Positions 49,510 to 62,345 of a stretch of 64,000 nucleotides of DNA are shown piece by piece; within the stretch, counting starts at the first letter, position 1; every line of letters begins with the position of its first letter. The DNA lies in NCBI GenBank assembly GCA_025345505.1, contig JANVCC010000040.1, forward strand, positions 9,206,023 through 9,270,022, read 5' to 3'. This DNA comes from Todiramphus chloris collaris (taxonomy: Eukaryota > Chordata > Aves > Coraciiformes > Alcedinidae). The position numbers and the translations under genes were made by a program. The notes under the pieces were generated by a model. That model was given only the letters and a program-made list of their open reading frames with translations, was not told the origin of the DNA and did no database searches.

Positions 49510-50300
49510 TCCATAATATTTTCAGTGTTAAAGAAGCAATGATTACATTAAACTTGCACTCCTAATGTTTAAAAGTCTAAAAAGATGCTCACCTCAAACT
49601 ATGTAAAAATGTTTCATGTTATGTAATTATATGACTGTGTGTAAACATTTATACCCGAGTCTCCATATCCTACTTTTTGTACTGAGAAGATTCCGAGGGG
49701 AAGGATACTGGCTAGCTGTAGAGAGATCTCGGGGGGACATACGCTCCGTTTGTTCCACTGCAGCTGTAGGATCCCAAACACTCCAGCTGGCTCTGTTCGC
49801 ACTGAAGGCGGCCGCAGAGGAAGCTTTTCCTCCTCTGATCATTTCGCTCCAGTAAAAAAGGGGAGGGGAAACGAAACAAAACGAAAAGCAGCAGAAGTCC
49901 AGGTGGGGATTTAAATGCATTGGGGACCGGGAAATTTATTTTGAACAGTTTTCCTACTTGCACAGTCATAGTTTGGCTTGCTTCAAGGGACCTGGCTAAA
50001 GCTCCCACCAGATGCAGAACGGAGCGGCTCACCCCGGCACAAATTAGCAGGACGATCACAAATTAGCAGGATGACTCTCCAGGCACTTCCAAAGCAGGCA
50101 GTGTAGGAAGGCTCAGCACGATGGAATCGATTCTAAATATTAAGTGCATTCAATTCTTATTGTCTCTCTGGTTTGACTTGATGATGCTTTTCATGAATCC
50201 AGGCTAATTACTTACAATGAACAAACAGCGTTTCAACACCTTTTCATGTGTAAATACCTTTAATGCGAGTTTTGTTAATTAAAAGTAAATGTCAACCAGT

Positions 50301-50345
50301 GAGGTTAAGGAGAAGAGGGAAGGAAGAAAGGAAGGAAGGAAGAAG
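50301..50345 (+). repeat. GGAA-rich purine tract
   Basis: Uninterrupted A/G sequence with several GGAAG repeats, a short polypurine microsatellite. Confidence 0.75.
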
Positions 50346-50677
50346 CCTCTCTTTGTCCCCCCGCTGCCCCCCCCAGCTGAGGCTTCCTCTCGCCTGGAGG
50401 CTATTTTCATGCACTAACTCCACTGGTTTCTCTGGAGACAGAATTAGTCCCTGTACTATAAGCTCTCACTTGTCCTCCTCACCCAAAATGCAAGGTAATT
50501 GCCAGTTAAAAAAAAAAAAACAACCAACCAACCCCCCAACAAAAAACAACAAAACCAACATACCCTCTGATAAGTTAGAATAATATAATAAGTTTATAGA
50601 ATAGTTCACTGAAAAAACTGTTTTGTTTCTTACTGAGTATGGGGCAGAATCTAAACTAGTATGTAATTTAAAAAATC

Positions 50678-50713
50678 CTATATAAATATATATATACACA
50701 CACACACGCACAC
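50678..50713. repeat. AT/AC compound microsatellite
   Basis: TATA units followed by six or more CA units. The same compound AT-then-AC structure occurs at 674-718 and 10460-10518. Confidence 0.8.
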
Positions 50714-50823
50714 CTCATTCTTAAGAGACAATTTGATTTCTTTAGCCAGAAGTACCATATTGCTATTTATACTATGTAAATATTTGCAGATCTATGCAGT
50801 GCTGGTGGTACTCAGATGCCACA

Positions 50824-50850
50824 GGGCGGGGGGGGGGGAGGGGGGGGGGG
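50824..50850 (+). repeat. G-rich tract, potential G-quadruplex
   Basis: GGG, C, then a run of eleven G, an A, and another run of eleven G (50828-50838 and 50840-50850). Any four G-triplets here can form a quadruplex on the plus strand, which is the sense strand of LRRTM2. Run lengths in such tracts are prone to sequencing error. Confidence 0.8.
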
Positions 50851-51577
50851 TGTCTGCAAACGATGACATTATTTTTAAGTCAACTGCTCAAATATTGTAA
50901 ACATTCTAACCAAAGCTAAAAAGGACCAGAGGGATGGTTTTGGTTTTTTTAATATATATACATGTATGTATAACAACAAAAAAAATGTGTTGTGTCCAAT
51001 GCTGCAGTGTTAAACGATTACCAGCACACAATGAAGAAAAGAAATTCCTCACAGTGTTGCCATACCTTGAACAAATCAAGTAATTACAGTATGCTAATTG
51101 TGTTGTACTAAACTATTCTGCAAACTTTTTAAACAGGAAAAAAAAAGGAAAAAAGAAAAAATCACTGCATAAAAAAAAAATCTGTTTGCTATTTCACTCT
51201 GCTTTTATATATCTGTATTACCACTTAGTGAGGTATTTAGGGTGGAATTATACAACAGTTTGATGTTTTGTTGTGAAATTAATTCGTCCGAGGCAATTAT
51301 AGCAAGATAGGTGTGACTTCTGTTAAGATTTTACATAAAGATTTTTTCAATTACTACTTTTGAAGATATTAATTTGCATCATTTTCCTTTTACATACAGT
51401 GCCCTCATTATAAAACAAATATTTTGTTTACTTCCTGCGACTCTGTACTTTAATGGAAGAGATTCAGCAGAGCCTAACAGCTTTCCAGAGAGGTACCTCT
51501 GAAACTCGTGACTGTCCGTAGTAGGATGAGCTGATTTACACCTATTCTAAGAAATCAATTACTGCCTTTAATTGAAG

Positions 51578-51583
51578 AATAAA
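51578..51583 (+). terminator. LRRTM2: Distal polyadenylation signal candidate AATAAA
   Basis: Canonical hexamer followed closely by TCCTGTGGGG and GTGG, a plausible G/U-rich downstream element. It would give a 3' UTR of about 2.2 kb. Confidence 0.35.
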
Positions 51584-54500
51584 TCCTGTGGGGCAGGTGG
51601 ACAAAGAGCAAATATTCTGTAGGATTAAATCCCGCGTGCACCAGAAGGCCAGAGCTAAACTGATAAATCCAAAAATCTATTGGTAGCCAAGAGTATTTAT
51701 TTAGCTGGCTGTAGAAAGACTTGCTTCATTCCTTCCCAGGAGGCAGTGCCCACAGGTCACCTCTCGCATCCCGGTTTTTGCTCTGCTCAGAGCAGGAACC
51801 GTCCCCCACCTGGGCACCTCCTGTACCTTGTGTTAGCCAACACCAGGGTCTGCATCGGGGGGCTGGAAAGCAGACACTTGGGGGATGATTTTCATCTACA
51901 GCTGTAGGCTACCAGCAGAGACAAAATGATAACTGAACTCATTGATTATCCTGGCAGCCGAATCACCTGGTTACACCATCATCAACCATCAGATGTCAAT
52001 AGTGAACTCTGGTGTCTTCAGCTGTGTTTGCAAAGAGGAATTCCACCTCTCTCCTCCATGCCCAGCAGAAGCCCTTGCTCTAAAACAGCTCAAAAGGTCC
52101 CAGGTCAGCCACCCACATGGTAAGGAGACACAGCCACTTGGCCAAAGCACTGATCTTCCTCCAGAGCAGGTTCCTTCCCAAAACCCCAGCTCTGTGCAGA
52201 AACCCGCCCCATCTTTATTAGCTTTTAATTATGCCCAAGAAAAGTAAAGACAGATGTTCCAGCAATGCTGGATTTAATGCCCTTCTCCACCCCGCTCATA
52301 CCCGTTTTCTAAGCACTAGAGCACCGTTCCAGTGCCCCTCAAGGCCAATACGCCGAGAAACACAACGGCTCTCCCCGAGCAGCGTGCCCAGTCCCCACTG
52401 GCCCTGCAGACAGCAAAGCAGGAGGGCAGCAGGCACAGGCTAGCGCTTTCACTTGGACTCCGCACCACACGCCAACACGCAGCCGGGTCCCCAAACGCCC
52501 TGGTTTATGTTCTGCCATTTCCAGAGCCATTTGTTGCCAGGTTCCTGACGTGAGCAAAGTGATTCCGCAAACATTACATTTAGGCTAACAGGTATCATAA
52601 AACTCTCAGGATGTCAAACACTAGCAGCGAAGGCAACTCAAATTCCCTTGGGAGGGCCAGGAAAAGGCAGGCAAAGCCATGGCTCTGCACAAGGACACGA
52701 CCAGGGCCTGCTTATTTTTGGTTTATTTTTGTGTTTAAAAATAAAACAAAACAAAAAACCCCAAACCAAAAGTTACTGTCTTCCATTCTCACTTGATTGA
52801 GATTCTTCCAGGCAAAGAGGCTATTGTAATAATTCTGTTGCTCAGCAGTCCGTGATTTATTTTATGGCACGAGAACTACGATGATTTGGTTGAAATTATT
52901 ACTGTCTCAGCGTGAGCACTGGCCGATGACGAGAGGTCATTAACTTGCTCTCCCCAAACATCACCTCTGCTGCACAGCCTCAGTTTCTATGGACACCAAA
53001 TGGCATTCTGGGTGCATCAGCACCTCCAGGCACAGCCTCACACAAGGGTCCAGGGTCTTTTAGAAATTCAAGTTTCTTCTGCTGCTCTTGAGATCCTCAT
53101 GCCAACCAAAGATCTCTTCCAGCCTCACTGGTCTCCAGTCAGTTCTTCCGCCTCTCCGCCCTCATGGCCATGAGATGCAAACTGAGCAGCACAAGTTCAA
53201 TTTTTGAGTCATCCTACTGGAAGAGGCCTGAATCAAAATGCTTTTGGTTCCCCTCTCGTTAGTCGCTCTGCATTAGATCATCATTTCAATGCACACAACT
53301 AAAAATTACTTAATAAAGAGTAAAATGGGTTCGTGTTTAGTCTCCAGCTGACACATTCCTCTGCACAGAGCTCCCATTTCCTATCAGATGGAAACAGAAT
53401 TAGTGCCGCTGTATCAACGGCTGGGGCTCTTTGCTTTTCCCCAAGCAGAAATGATCTGATTTCCCAGCTATCAGCCTAGCTTGCATGCAAATCAAAGTAG
53501 CTGAGCTTATGTCCCATTACCCCGCTCACACCCCCGCCCCCTTCAAAGACAGTGGCCTACTGCTAACATGGAAAAGAGGAAACACTCAGTGGCTTTAAAC
53601 CAGAAATCTGCACTACACACTTATTTTTTAATGTGTCTAAGTTAATTTCTGTACTCCTTTAATGAAAATAAAGTTGATTTAATTTTGTGATCTGTGTAGC
53701 TATCAAAATCCATCTGTTCAGACCTATGAAATCTACCCAGAAGCTGAATTTCATCTTTCTTAGGAAGTTTTCCATAAAAATGAAAAGTTCAGAGAGGGAT
53801 ACAGTATTTCTCCTCCCCCAGCAAAAGCAACAAGCAAGGAAACCACAGAAATCACAGGCAGTCACAGAGCAGCAGCTCCTTCCTCCATTGCAAAAAGTCC
53901 ATGTGCTAAAAGTGGTGCTGGGCTTTGCTTTCTAAGGCATCGTGCTAGCAGGATGCTTACAGATCATTTCAGCACCCACTGGCAATTCAGCTTTCCATAT
54001 CTTGTATAAAAACCTTGTGGGGTACCTAGGGAAAGGTAACAGGAGCTTTGACAGACACAATCAAGCCCCAGACAGGGCAGAACACCCTGCAGCTTGTGCA
54101 CCTCTGGGGTGAGCACGGAGAAGCGATACTCGCTGTCCTTTGACTGCTGCTAGGTTAAAAACACCAAACAAAACCCACCCTGTTTTTCTTTTTACTAATT
54201 AAAACATGAGTAAGTGAACTATTCTACCAGCTTAGCTATCAGAGATTAAAGAGAGTCCTACATGCATTGTATTTACATTGTTTAAAGAGCCAACTTCTGG
54301 TGGGAGGGGGTGTAAGCAGCAGCGTAAAACAAAGTGCAGTGTACAGAAAGATTTTGTTATTAAAATTGTGTATATTGTAAAACTGAGTTTGCCTCTTTCT
54401 TTCTCCCTTTTCAAACAGAGGTGTCAAAAGCTCGTGCTTTCACAATACATGCAGACCACGCACTATCCAAAGCAGACAAGCCAGGTTTGGGTCAGTCCCT

Positions 54501-55837
54501 GTGCCATAATCATCTCAAGTACAGCACCTTCTGTTTTGCTGTAGCACATGAGCTGGGCTGCAGGTCTTCCTAAACAAGATGTCTCTTGACAAGCAAAAAT
54601 TGTTTGTACATGCAAGGTGGGACTGTAAAAGCCAAACCAAAGCCACCAAAGCCAAACCCTTGGCCCTTGGGACTGCCGCCCTGCAACTTCTGTTCCTCTG
54701 CAGGGAACAGCTCAGGCAGTAGCATCCTCTCCAGCACGACCTGGCAGACACTGCCTGCAGGGCTGGAGAGACCTAGCTCCAACCCTAAGTGCTCCCCTTG
54801 GGTCAGGCAGTAGACCACTAGGACCACCACCTGGTCATGGTGCCAGGCAGGACTTTGCCAAGAATTTCGCAAGGACAGACACTCTATGGTTTAGAGATGA
54901 CAAACTGGGAAGACATGATCTCAGCTCTGAGTTAGAGCCATCTAGTAAGTGTCCGAAATGCATTCCCCGTCCAAGACGTGTTCTTTACGTGGGTGACCAC
55001 AACGAACGTAGCGTTCGAAGTCACGGTGCTTCAGTAACATGGGAAAGATTTTGGATTGAAAGCAGTGACCAGTTCACAGACACCGCCCAAAAGCCTCGAT
55101 ACAGCAGCTGACCAACCAACAGAACAGGTTTCAGGATGTCCCGCAATGATCGGACGTGCTGAGCTGCCAGCTACAAACCATTTCAGTAACTAAGCTTTAG
55201 CTGCATTTACTTTTTGCAAAAGGTTTGACTGGAGCAAGTTCTCAAGGGTTTTAAATGTCAGCTGGCTAACTGCTTCTCAAATCCTTCTGATACTTCAAAG
55301 CAGCACATGATAAATCTATTTTCTTAAACTCTCAAAGATACAAATTTTAAAGCAAAAAGCATCTCTCTCCAATGCAAACCCAGTTACTTTCACAAGTAAA
55401 AGGTAAGATACATAAGAGAAAAACCAGTACCCTGAATATACTATGCAAAACCTTTAAATCCAATTAGTAACAAGGAAATGTCAACATCATTAGCAACTTA
55501 CTTTTAAATGGAGACTGTGTTAAGACAGCTGCAAAAAACTGAGACTCCAGAATCTGACTGGAGAGGGCTGCACAAATGAACTGAAGAGCACAGCACATCT
55601 GGGGAAGCACCGACTCCCTCCCCCAGATAAGGAGGGAATCCAGCACAAGTGTTCAGCCACCAGAAACCCCTCAGTTACCGTCAGCTGCTCTTAAGGAAAA
55701 CAACTTAATGAAATCAGCACTACCTAATCAACAATTTCATTAGCGTGAGGATACTAGGAAAACAACTGTACTGTATGAGTTAAAACTATCTCTGTCATAT
55801 TTGACATCATGAACCATGTGCTCTGGGAGTTATTTTG

Positions 55838-56047
55838 GAAAACATTTTTGCTGCTGAGGGTTGGGAGACCCTGGCCCAGTTTGCCCAGAGAGGTGGTTGA
55901 TGCCCCATGCCTGGAACCATTGCAGGTGATGTTGGCCGGGGCTCTGAGCAACCTGCTCTAGTTGCAGATGTCCCTGCTCCCTGCAGGGGAGGTTGGACTC
56001 TGTGACCTTGAAAGGTCCATTCCAACCCAAACCCGGATATGATTCTA
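55838..56047 (+). mobile_element. CR1 LINE 3' fragment (plus strand)
   Basis: About 210 bp: CCCTGGCCCAGTTTGCCCAG, AGGTGGTTGATGCCCCATGC, TTGGACTCTGTGACCTTGAA, CATTCCAACCC and a terminal ATGATTCT. It belongs to the same subfamily as the element at 14415-15027. Confidence 0.93.
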
Positions 56048-56680
56048 GAAAATAAAAAAATGACTGCAATTGCCTCATTAACAGAATTTCATGAGCTAAA
56101 GAGGTTTGGCTACTCAGGGCATTCAGCAAAAGTTTCTGTGCTGAAAGCTAAGCAAAACATTCCTTTAGTACTTCTGCTGGTTTTCATCAACAAGGTCTAA
56201 GAAAGTTGACTCTTTATCCTTTCTTAGTCTGCTAAAAGAATAAGACCAAAGACTTAAATATATCCAAAAAAACCACTTGAGACTTTCTGATTTGGCAGCC
56301 TAAGAAAAGGTAGCTAGGACCTGAACAGTGACAGAAGGGAACGTATCTTGAGCTAAAGGTCTTCTCCCCAGTATGTAACACAAACACTTCCAGTGCACAC
56401 ACAAGCAAATCTAAAGTGGTATTCCCTACTACCAGGACACTGAAGAAACTAATAAATTTTCCTTTTAAAAATACCAAGTATTTAAGTGCTATTCAAGTAC
56501 ATCACCTCTGTTTCTCCCAGCACGCTCTACTACTTGTACATTGAATATTGGAGCAAACTAGACCCAAAGGGCTGGTTTTCTTTCCCACCAGTCTGTACCC
56601 CAAAGCGTGCAGTACACCCACTGCTTGACACAGGTGCATTACGCTTTATACCAGTTTAAAAAAAAAAGCAGTCTTATTTC

Positions 56681-56717
56681 AGTCTTGTGTGGAAGTCTTG
56701 TGGAAGTCTTGTGTGGA
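56681..56717 (+). repeat. Short tandem repeat, AGTCTTGTGTGGA
   Basis: Three consecutive units at 56681-56693, 56694-56704 (two bases shorter) and 56705-56717. Confidence 0.85.
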
Positions 56718-58924
56718 AAAGGTTCATCCATCAAGAAGGTCCTTAAATAATTAATAGGTCATAATTCTTTACAGTCAAAAGCAATTAATTTTCTGTATTA
56801 TAATCAGGAGAATAAATCTGGAAAATCCATTCTAATGGCTCTGAATCTGAAGGTAGTGTTGCAGCTGAATTTTTAATTTTAAAATACAAGAGGAATGAGG
56901 ACTTCTGCTGTTTAAACATATAATCTTCTACCAGACAGAACAGCTTTACTGCATATTTAATAGGTAGAATGGGTTTGCAAGACCACATGAGATTAAAGAG
57001 AGCACTAGATACAGGAAATGCATTTCAAGTAGAAAGGTCCTTCCAAGGTACTTCTCAAATGTATAGCTACAAAAATTCTTGAAATATCCTTTATGGAGCA
57101 TACAAAATACTTCAGAAATGCTTATTGCAAAAAGCAGTTTTACTTCTATGTTTGCCAAGAGCTAAAAATATTGAGAAGAGTGTTAATGCAGATTTCAGCT
57201 GAACCCCACAGCACATATTCTTACCGGGATGCATGTGCTCTCTTCCCTGTAACTAACCCGTAAATAATCCATCATATACACAGAACCTCTGCCTCTAAAG
57301 CCACGTGCTGCTAGCTGGGACCATCAATTTCTACACTCAAATAGACTGCTTCAACCCTGATACCACTAAGTTTTTAATCTTTCAGAGAAGAGAAAAAAAA
57401 CAAAACAAACCAACAACAGAACAACTGTAGAATTAACAGAGCTCTTAGTAAGTCTACTACCGACAGAATCTGTTAGCAGCAAGAACAGGGGAAGGGAGCG
57501 CGTTTCCATCTCTCCAGGCATCACGCAGCAGTGAACAAGGGGCAGACACAAGCCCTGCCCTGCACCGCAGACGCTTTCAGAAGCTGGGTTCAGAGCCAGG
57601 GCTTTAAGGCAAATTTGAGCTCCCCCACAGCCCCGAACGCCTGACTCTGTGAACGGCCGCAGCGCACCTACCGAAGAACACGAGCCAGGAACACATTACC
57701 AAGAGGCCGGGCAAAGCACGCAGCGGTGAGCCCCCGGGCCTAACCGTGTACCTCTCATTTAAAGAGCAAGAGATATTAAAGCGTCATCTATGTTGTCCTC
57801 GGGATAAGACAACATGCTTCAGTAAAGATGTGGAACTACTTATTGATCGCGTCTCGCCCTGAAGCACACCGTTCCCAAATGAATGGCAACATCTGTTCCA
57901 CCAGGCTCTGCAGAGACTTCGCATTAACTCCACACTTGAAACTCTGGTTGAATAATTTAAAAGGTTAAGGAATTCCTCCTCCACCTTTCCAGGCAGGCCT
58001 GAAGATGGACATTGCCACGTCGTTGCTTCCAGGTATGACAGATGCTGAGCTCAGCACCCGGGGGAGCAGCAGAGCACTGCAAGGCAGACCTGGGGCGTAG
58101 GCAGCCAAGGCTGGTAACTCCTAACGACAGTGCGAAGCTCTGTAGGTATCAAGTGTGTATCTTTATGGTGCAGACCTTCAAGAATTTAACAGCCACAGGG
58201 CAGGCAAGCAAAGTCATCTCTAGTTTGTATTCTTCTCTATGGACGACTGGCTTAGCTCTGGGATGTCTATTAGCACCACAGCAGCTGTGGAACTTGGAAA
58301 TAAGAGAGCTTTGACTACATGACAGATGCCTTTTGCCTGCAATTAGCATCCAGTCTTAAGACGCCAGAAACTTCAAAAAAGGCTACAGTTAGACATTTGA
58401 TTAGGTTGACAGGAAAAAACACAGTAAGCTTTGGCAGGTACTCCACCTCTAACAGGATGCTGTACACCTGAGCAAACAAGAGTAACAGGTACCATTGACA
58501 AGTTACTACATTCGATCTAAAGGATGTCTGTCCATCCTTTGCAATGACTGAATGACAGAGCAACATGCTCAGTGTCCCACAAGTCATGAGCTTTTGCCTG
58601 TGAATGGAGAGCAAGTCTCTAGGCCAGCTAAAATATGTCAGTCCTTGGGATGAGGGACATCTGCTGCCCATAGTTAACATAATTAAACACCCACATAGTC
58701 CACCATGTCACAGAATGTCACCATGAAATCAGGACTAAGGCATTTCAGATGTTTACAGACCACACGTGCAACTTCAAGATACCTTCAGCGCTGGGAACTG
58801 CTGAACAAACTGCAACGTCTCCTCCACTGCAAGTTTTGGATTTGTCAGCCATGCGGGTATTTGCTGGCAAGTCTGAAACTTGGAGAGAACCACCGCTTTG
58901 TTCCAAGGCTGCAAAGTGTTTATG

Positions 58925-59170
58925 GAAGGACTTCAAAGCTCTTGCTCCCGTACCGCAGAGATGTAGCCCTAGCAGCAGGCACGCAGCAGCCACCACCAGC
59001 CAGGCGGGCGAGGTTCTCGGGCAGAAAGCCCCTGCCCAGGAGCAGGGCTGCTGCAGGGAGGGGCGGGAGGCGGCAGTGCCAGGCCCCTCTGCCAGCATGC
59101 CCCCAAACACGGCCCGCACCAAAGCACCGGCAAGGCGGAGAGCTCCAGCGCACCAGGCAGATAAATGTCA
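58925..59170. promoter_or_regulatory. GC-rich, CpG-containing patch in CTNNA1 intron 7
   Basis: Locally GC-rich with clustered CpG and GGGCGGG/GGCGGG GC-box-like motifs. Open frames of 100-170 codons overlap on several frames of both strands, which is expected from low stop-codon density rather than coding. It could be a small alternative promoter or enhancer; there is no direct support for either. Confidence 0.3.
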
Positions 59171-60216
59171 GGGATATTACCCCAGCACATCTACAACTGT
59201 CTGTGGACAACAATTAACTTGACAAAGCACACCAATGAGAGAGGCCAGAGACACATGAAAAAGTTTTATACTCCATTCAAATGAGCTGATGCTACTAGAC
59301 TCAGACTGCTTCCTTCTTCTTAGTGGGCACTCCATCATTTGAATACAGCACAGTAAAGCTGCATCATCAAGACAGGAACTTTCTGACACCTGCTTTCACT
59401 GTCCATTTATTCAAAAGCAGTCATCTTCATCAGGCAAATTATTAAGTGATCATCAGCTTTAAAAAACAAGGTTCAATTGTTTGTGCAAACCTTTATGCGC
59501 TGCAGCACGTTCTGTTCACTGCACCACCTCTGACTTCAACCTGTACTGGGATGGGCAAGCACAAAATTCAGTCCGTACTCACTGGCCAAACATCCACTAG
59601 GAACCATGAAAACACAAGGTAACCAGTCCAAAAAGATGTTACACAAATAACAGAACCACCCTGCTCCCCTAAAACATTAATATGTACCCACATGTAATGA
59701 GTAAAAAAAGTAATATAATAGGGATGCAACACCATAAATCCACATGAAATAACAGGAAATACATTAAATCAATGATCCCGGGGTGCTTACTGAAAGCAGT
59801 ATTTAAAAATCAAAAGCAGATCTCAAAAACCATCCCACTAATTGGGAAGTTTACCTATAAAAGGCAGAAAAACTCCTAAACCTTCAGTTTGGGCCTCTGC
59901 AGATGAGATTCTCTGTGTAGAGACTGTTTCAAGGCTACAGATGCTATCTTAGTACCAGATTTCTCTGCCATTGTTACCCAATGACTTCATGTTACCTTTA
60001 TCTGTACAAACCTGTAGCAGCTCTGACTATATCATCTTTCCCTAACTGTGTGTGTTACCACTGTGTGCCTTTTCCTGTGAGTTCCCCCCCATTACCAGCT
60101 GCAACTCAACTGTCTCACACTTTGGGTGTTTCCTGGTGTTGAAACCTCCAGCTAGCCCACCTACTGCTCACTTGATTAAAATGGCTAAACTTTGCTAAAA
60201 ATACGCTTTTAAAACT

Positions 60217-60309
60217 GTTTGTTTGTGGTTTGTATTTTTTTTGTTGTTGTGGTTGGTTTGGTTTTTTGGGGCTTGGGGGTTTTTTGTGTGTGTTTGTTTT
60301 TGTTTTTTC
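60217..60309. repeat. T/G-rich low-complexity tract
   Basis: GTTTGTTTG, TTGTTGTTG, GGTTTGG and T-run segments in sequence that is almost free of A and C. Confidence 0.8.
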
Positions 60310-61750
60310 AATAATTAGTATATACCATTTCCTACATTTGCTTGTGAAAGAGAAATGTTTCAAACTCCTGACAGGCTGAGGATTAAATGACAAGTCCACT
60401 TGTGACACAAATTGCTCACAGACATAAGGTGAAAAATATAATAAAGGACATGAAGAGGTTTCAGTGTTATGAGCCAGTGGAAAAAAAATACCCCAGACCC
60501 ATTCTGAGCAGAAAAGAGGACTTCTGTGTGATCATGAAAACAGCTTCTACAGAGGCCATTACACAAACTGATTTGTTTTGACAAGTAGTTTTGTTGGGGT
60601 TTTTTTATGTAATGCAGTTATAATCAGAAGAGGCCAATTTCACCAATATGTTATCAAAAGCATTCCACTGCTTTAGAAAGAGATATTTCAAATTAGTAAC
60701 TTATGTCCCTTCTCTTCATCAATTAAAAAAATAAAAAAGAACACCCAAACAAACAAAGAAAAAAATACCCTGCCAAACCTCCAACAGTCTGACTTCCTCA
60801 TACGAGAGCTGTAATTTGCAACCAGACTCTTGCAGAGGCTGTTCCCTAATAAAAAGGAAAATCAGGAGAACACACAAGTTAGTCTTCTTCCAAATTGCAG
60901 AACATCTTGTAACTTCCATGGCAGCTGACCAAAACCTTCCAGACGGCTCCAGGCTAAAATCCATTCTTAATCCCTGCAACTTCCTCCAGAATCCCCACTC
61001 GATGGCAACGCAGCGGCACAAAGTAATTTTGGTTTACTATTATTTTTTGCCTGTGACTGTGGGGGTGGAGGTGAAGGGCTCTAGAGATGTGTCTGTCTGC
61101 TCTGGAAAACAACAGATTCTCAAACATTTTATATTACTTCTGTACCATTGCTGGGTAACAAAGTGACCAGTGTCCTCGTAAGGCTTATTCTTCTATCTGA
61201 AGAGGCTAACAGCACAGGTTTACCACACCTCTCCAACACATATCCACCACTGTGGCAAAAATATCTACTCATACAGCTAAGGAATGGTAGGAAAGTGCCA
61301 CGGTGAAAAGAAAACCATCCAGCAGCAACACAGATCTTTTCTTCAAAAGCAAACTGAAATTGGCAGTGATATATATCATATGCTAAAACTGAGTTTGCAT
61401 TGACCTGAGTTTTCCTAGTTTCCATTAAATTATGGTTCTGGAGCTAAGTTAGGACTCTACAAGCCAGACTCAGATCCAGCATAAACCAAGCAATATATCC
61501 AAAACCTCCTGCAAAATACAAGAGGTCTATGTTTCTCCAGCAACCCAGGTCTGGGCTGCTGCGCTGTGCCTCTGCAGCACAAGGGCTGACTGGGCAGGGG
61601 TCTCCTCCAGGGCTGTCCTGAGCCACAACCCCAAGTGCCAGCTCCCACCCAACCCAGCAGAAAGCAGAAGAAAGCATGTGATGGGAAAGCAGTGAGTCAG
61701 CACCCTGCTGCAACCAACAGCCTTTGCAGTCTTACAGGGGGAACACTAAA

Positions 61751-62345
61751 GATCACAGAAATTTTTGGTTGGGAAAAGCCTTTCAGATCATTGAGTCCAA
61801 CCATTAAACCATCATTGCCAGGGCACCACTAAACCCTCAGCACCATATCTCCATGGCTTTGAAACTCCTCCAGGGATCATGGGGACTCCATCACTGCCCT
61901 GGGCAGCCTGAGCTGGGCCTTGACAAGTCTAGAGGGGAAGAAATTGTTCCTCAGGTCTAACCTAAACCTCCCCTGGTGCAACTTAAGGCCACTTCCTCTT
62001 GTCCTGTTGCTTGTACCTTGGGAGAAGAGACTGATCCCACCTGGCTCCAGCCTCCTGTCACAGAGTTGTCAAGAGCCAGAAAGTCTCCCCTGAGCCTTAT
62101 TTTCTCCAGGCTGAACAACCTCAGGACCCTCAGCCACTCCTCAGCACACTTGCACTCTAGGCCTTTCCCCAGCTCCACTGCCCTTCTCTGGACGTGCTCC
62201 AGTCCCTCAGTGTCCTTGGAGTAAAGGTCCCAAAACTGAACCCAGGATTCAAGGTGCAGCCTCTCCAGCACCCAGTCCAGAGGGATGATCCCTGCCCTAG
62301 TCCTGCTGGCCACACTAGTGCTGATCCAAGGCAGGATGCTGGTGG
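61751..62345 (-). mobile_element. CR1 LINE 3' fragment (minus strand)
   Basis: About 595 bp from GATCACAGAAATTTTTGGTT to GGCAGGATGCTGG. The minus-strand frame at 61957-62313 retains ORF2 C-terminal words (EHVQRRAVEL, then EEWLRVLRLFSLEKIRLRGD), equivalent to RVQRRA..M and EERL..LGLFSLEKRRLRGD of intact CR1. It is 5'-truncated and degraded. Confidence 0.95.

Larger units (their letters stand above)
49335..51590 (+). other. LRRTM2: LRRTM2 3' UTR (extent approximate)
   Basis: AT-rich sequence follows the stop codon without a long reading frame. Polyadenylation hexamers AATAAA occur at 49504-49509 (proximal, 170 bp after the stop) and 51578-51583 (distal). The stretch includes a purine tract at 50301-50345, an A/C tract at about 50509-50560, an AT/AC microsatellite at 50678-50713, a Pumilio-like TGTAAATA at 50775-50782, and a very G-rich tract at 50824-50850. 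If the proximal site is used, most of this is outside the transcript. Confidence 0.4.

Noticed and set aside
58705-59217. 170-codon plus-strand open frame
   Set aside because: It covers the GC-rich patch with several overlapping alternatives. No signal, domain or similarity recognised.
61957-62313. 118-codon minus-strand open frame
   Set aside because: Remnant of CR1 ORF2, already explained by the transposon fragment.
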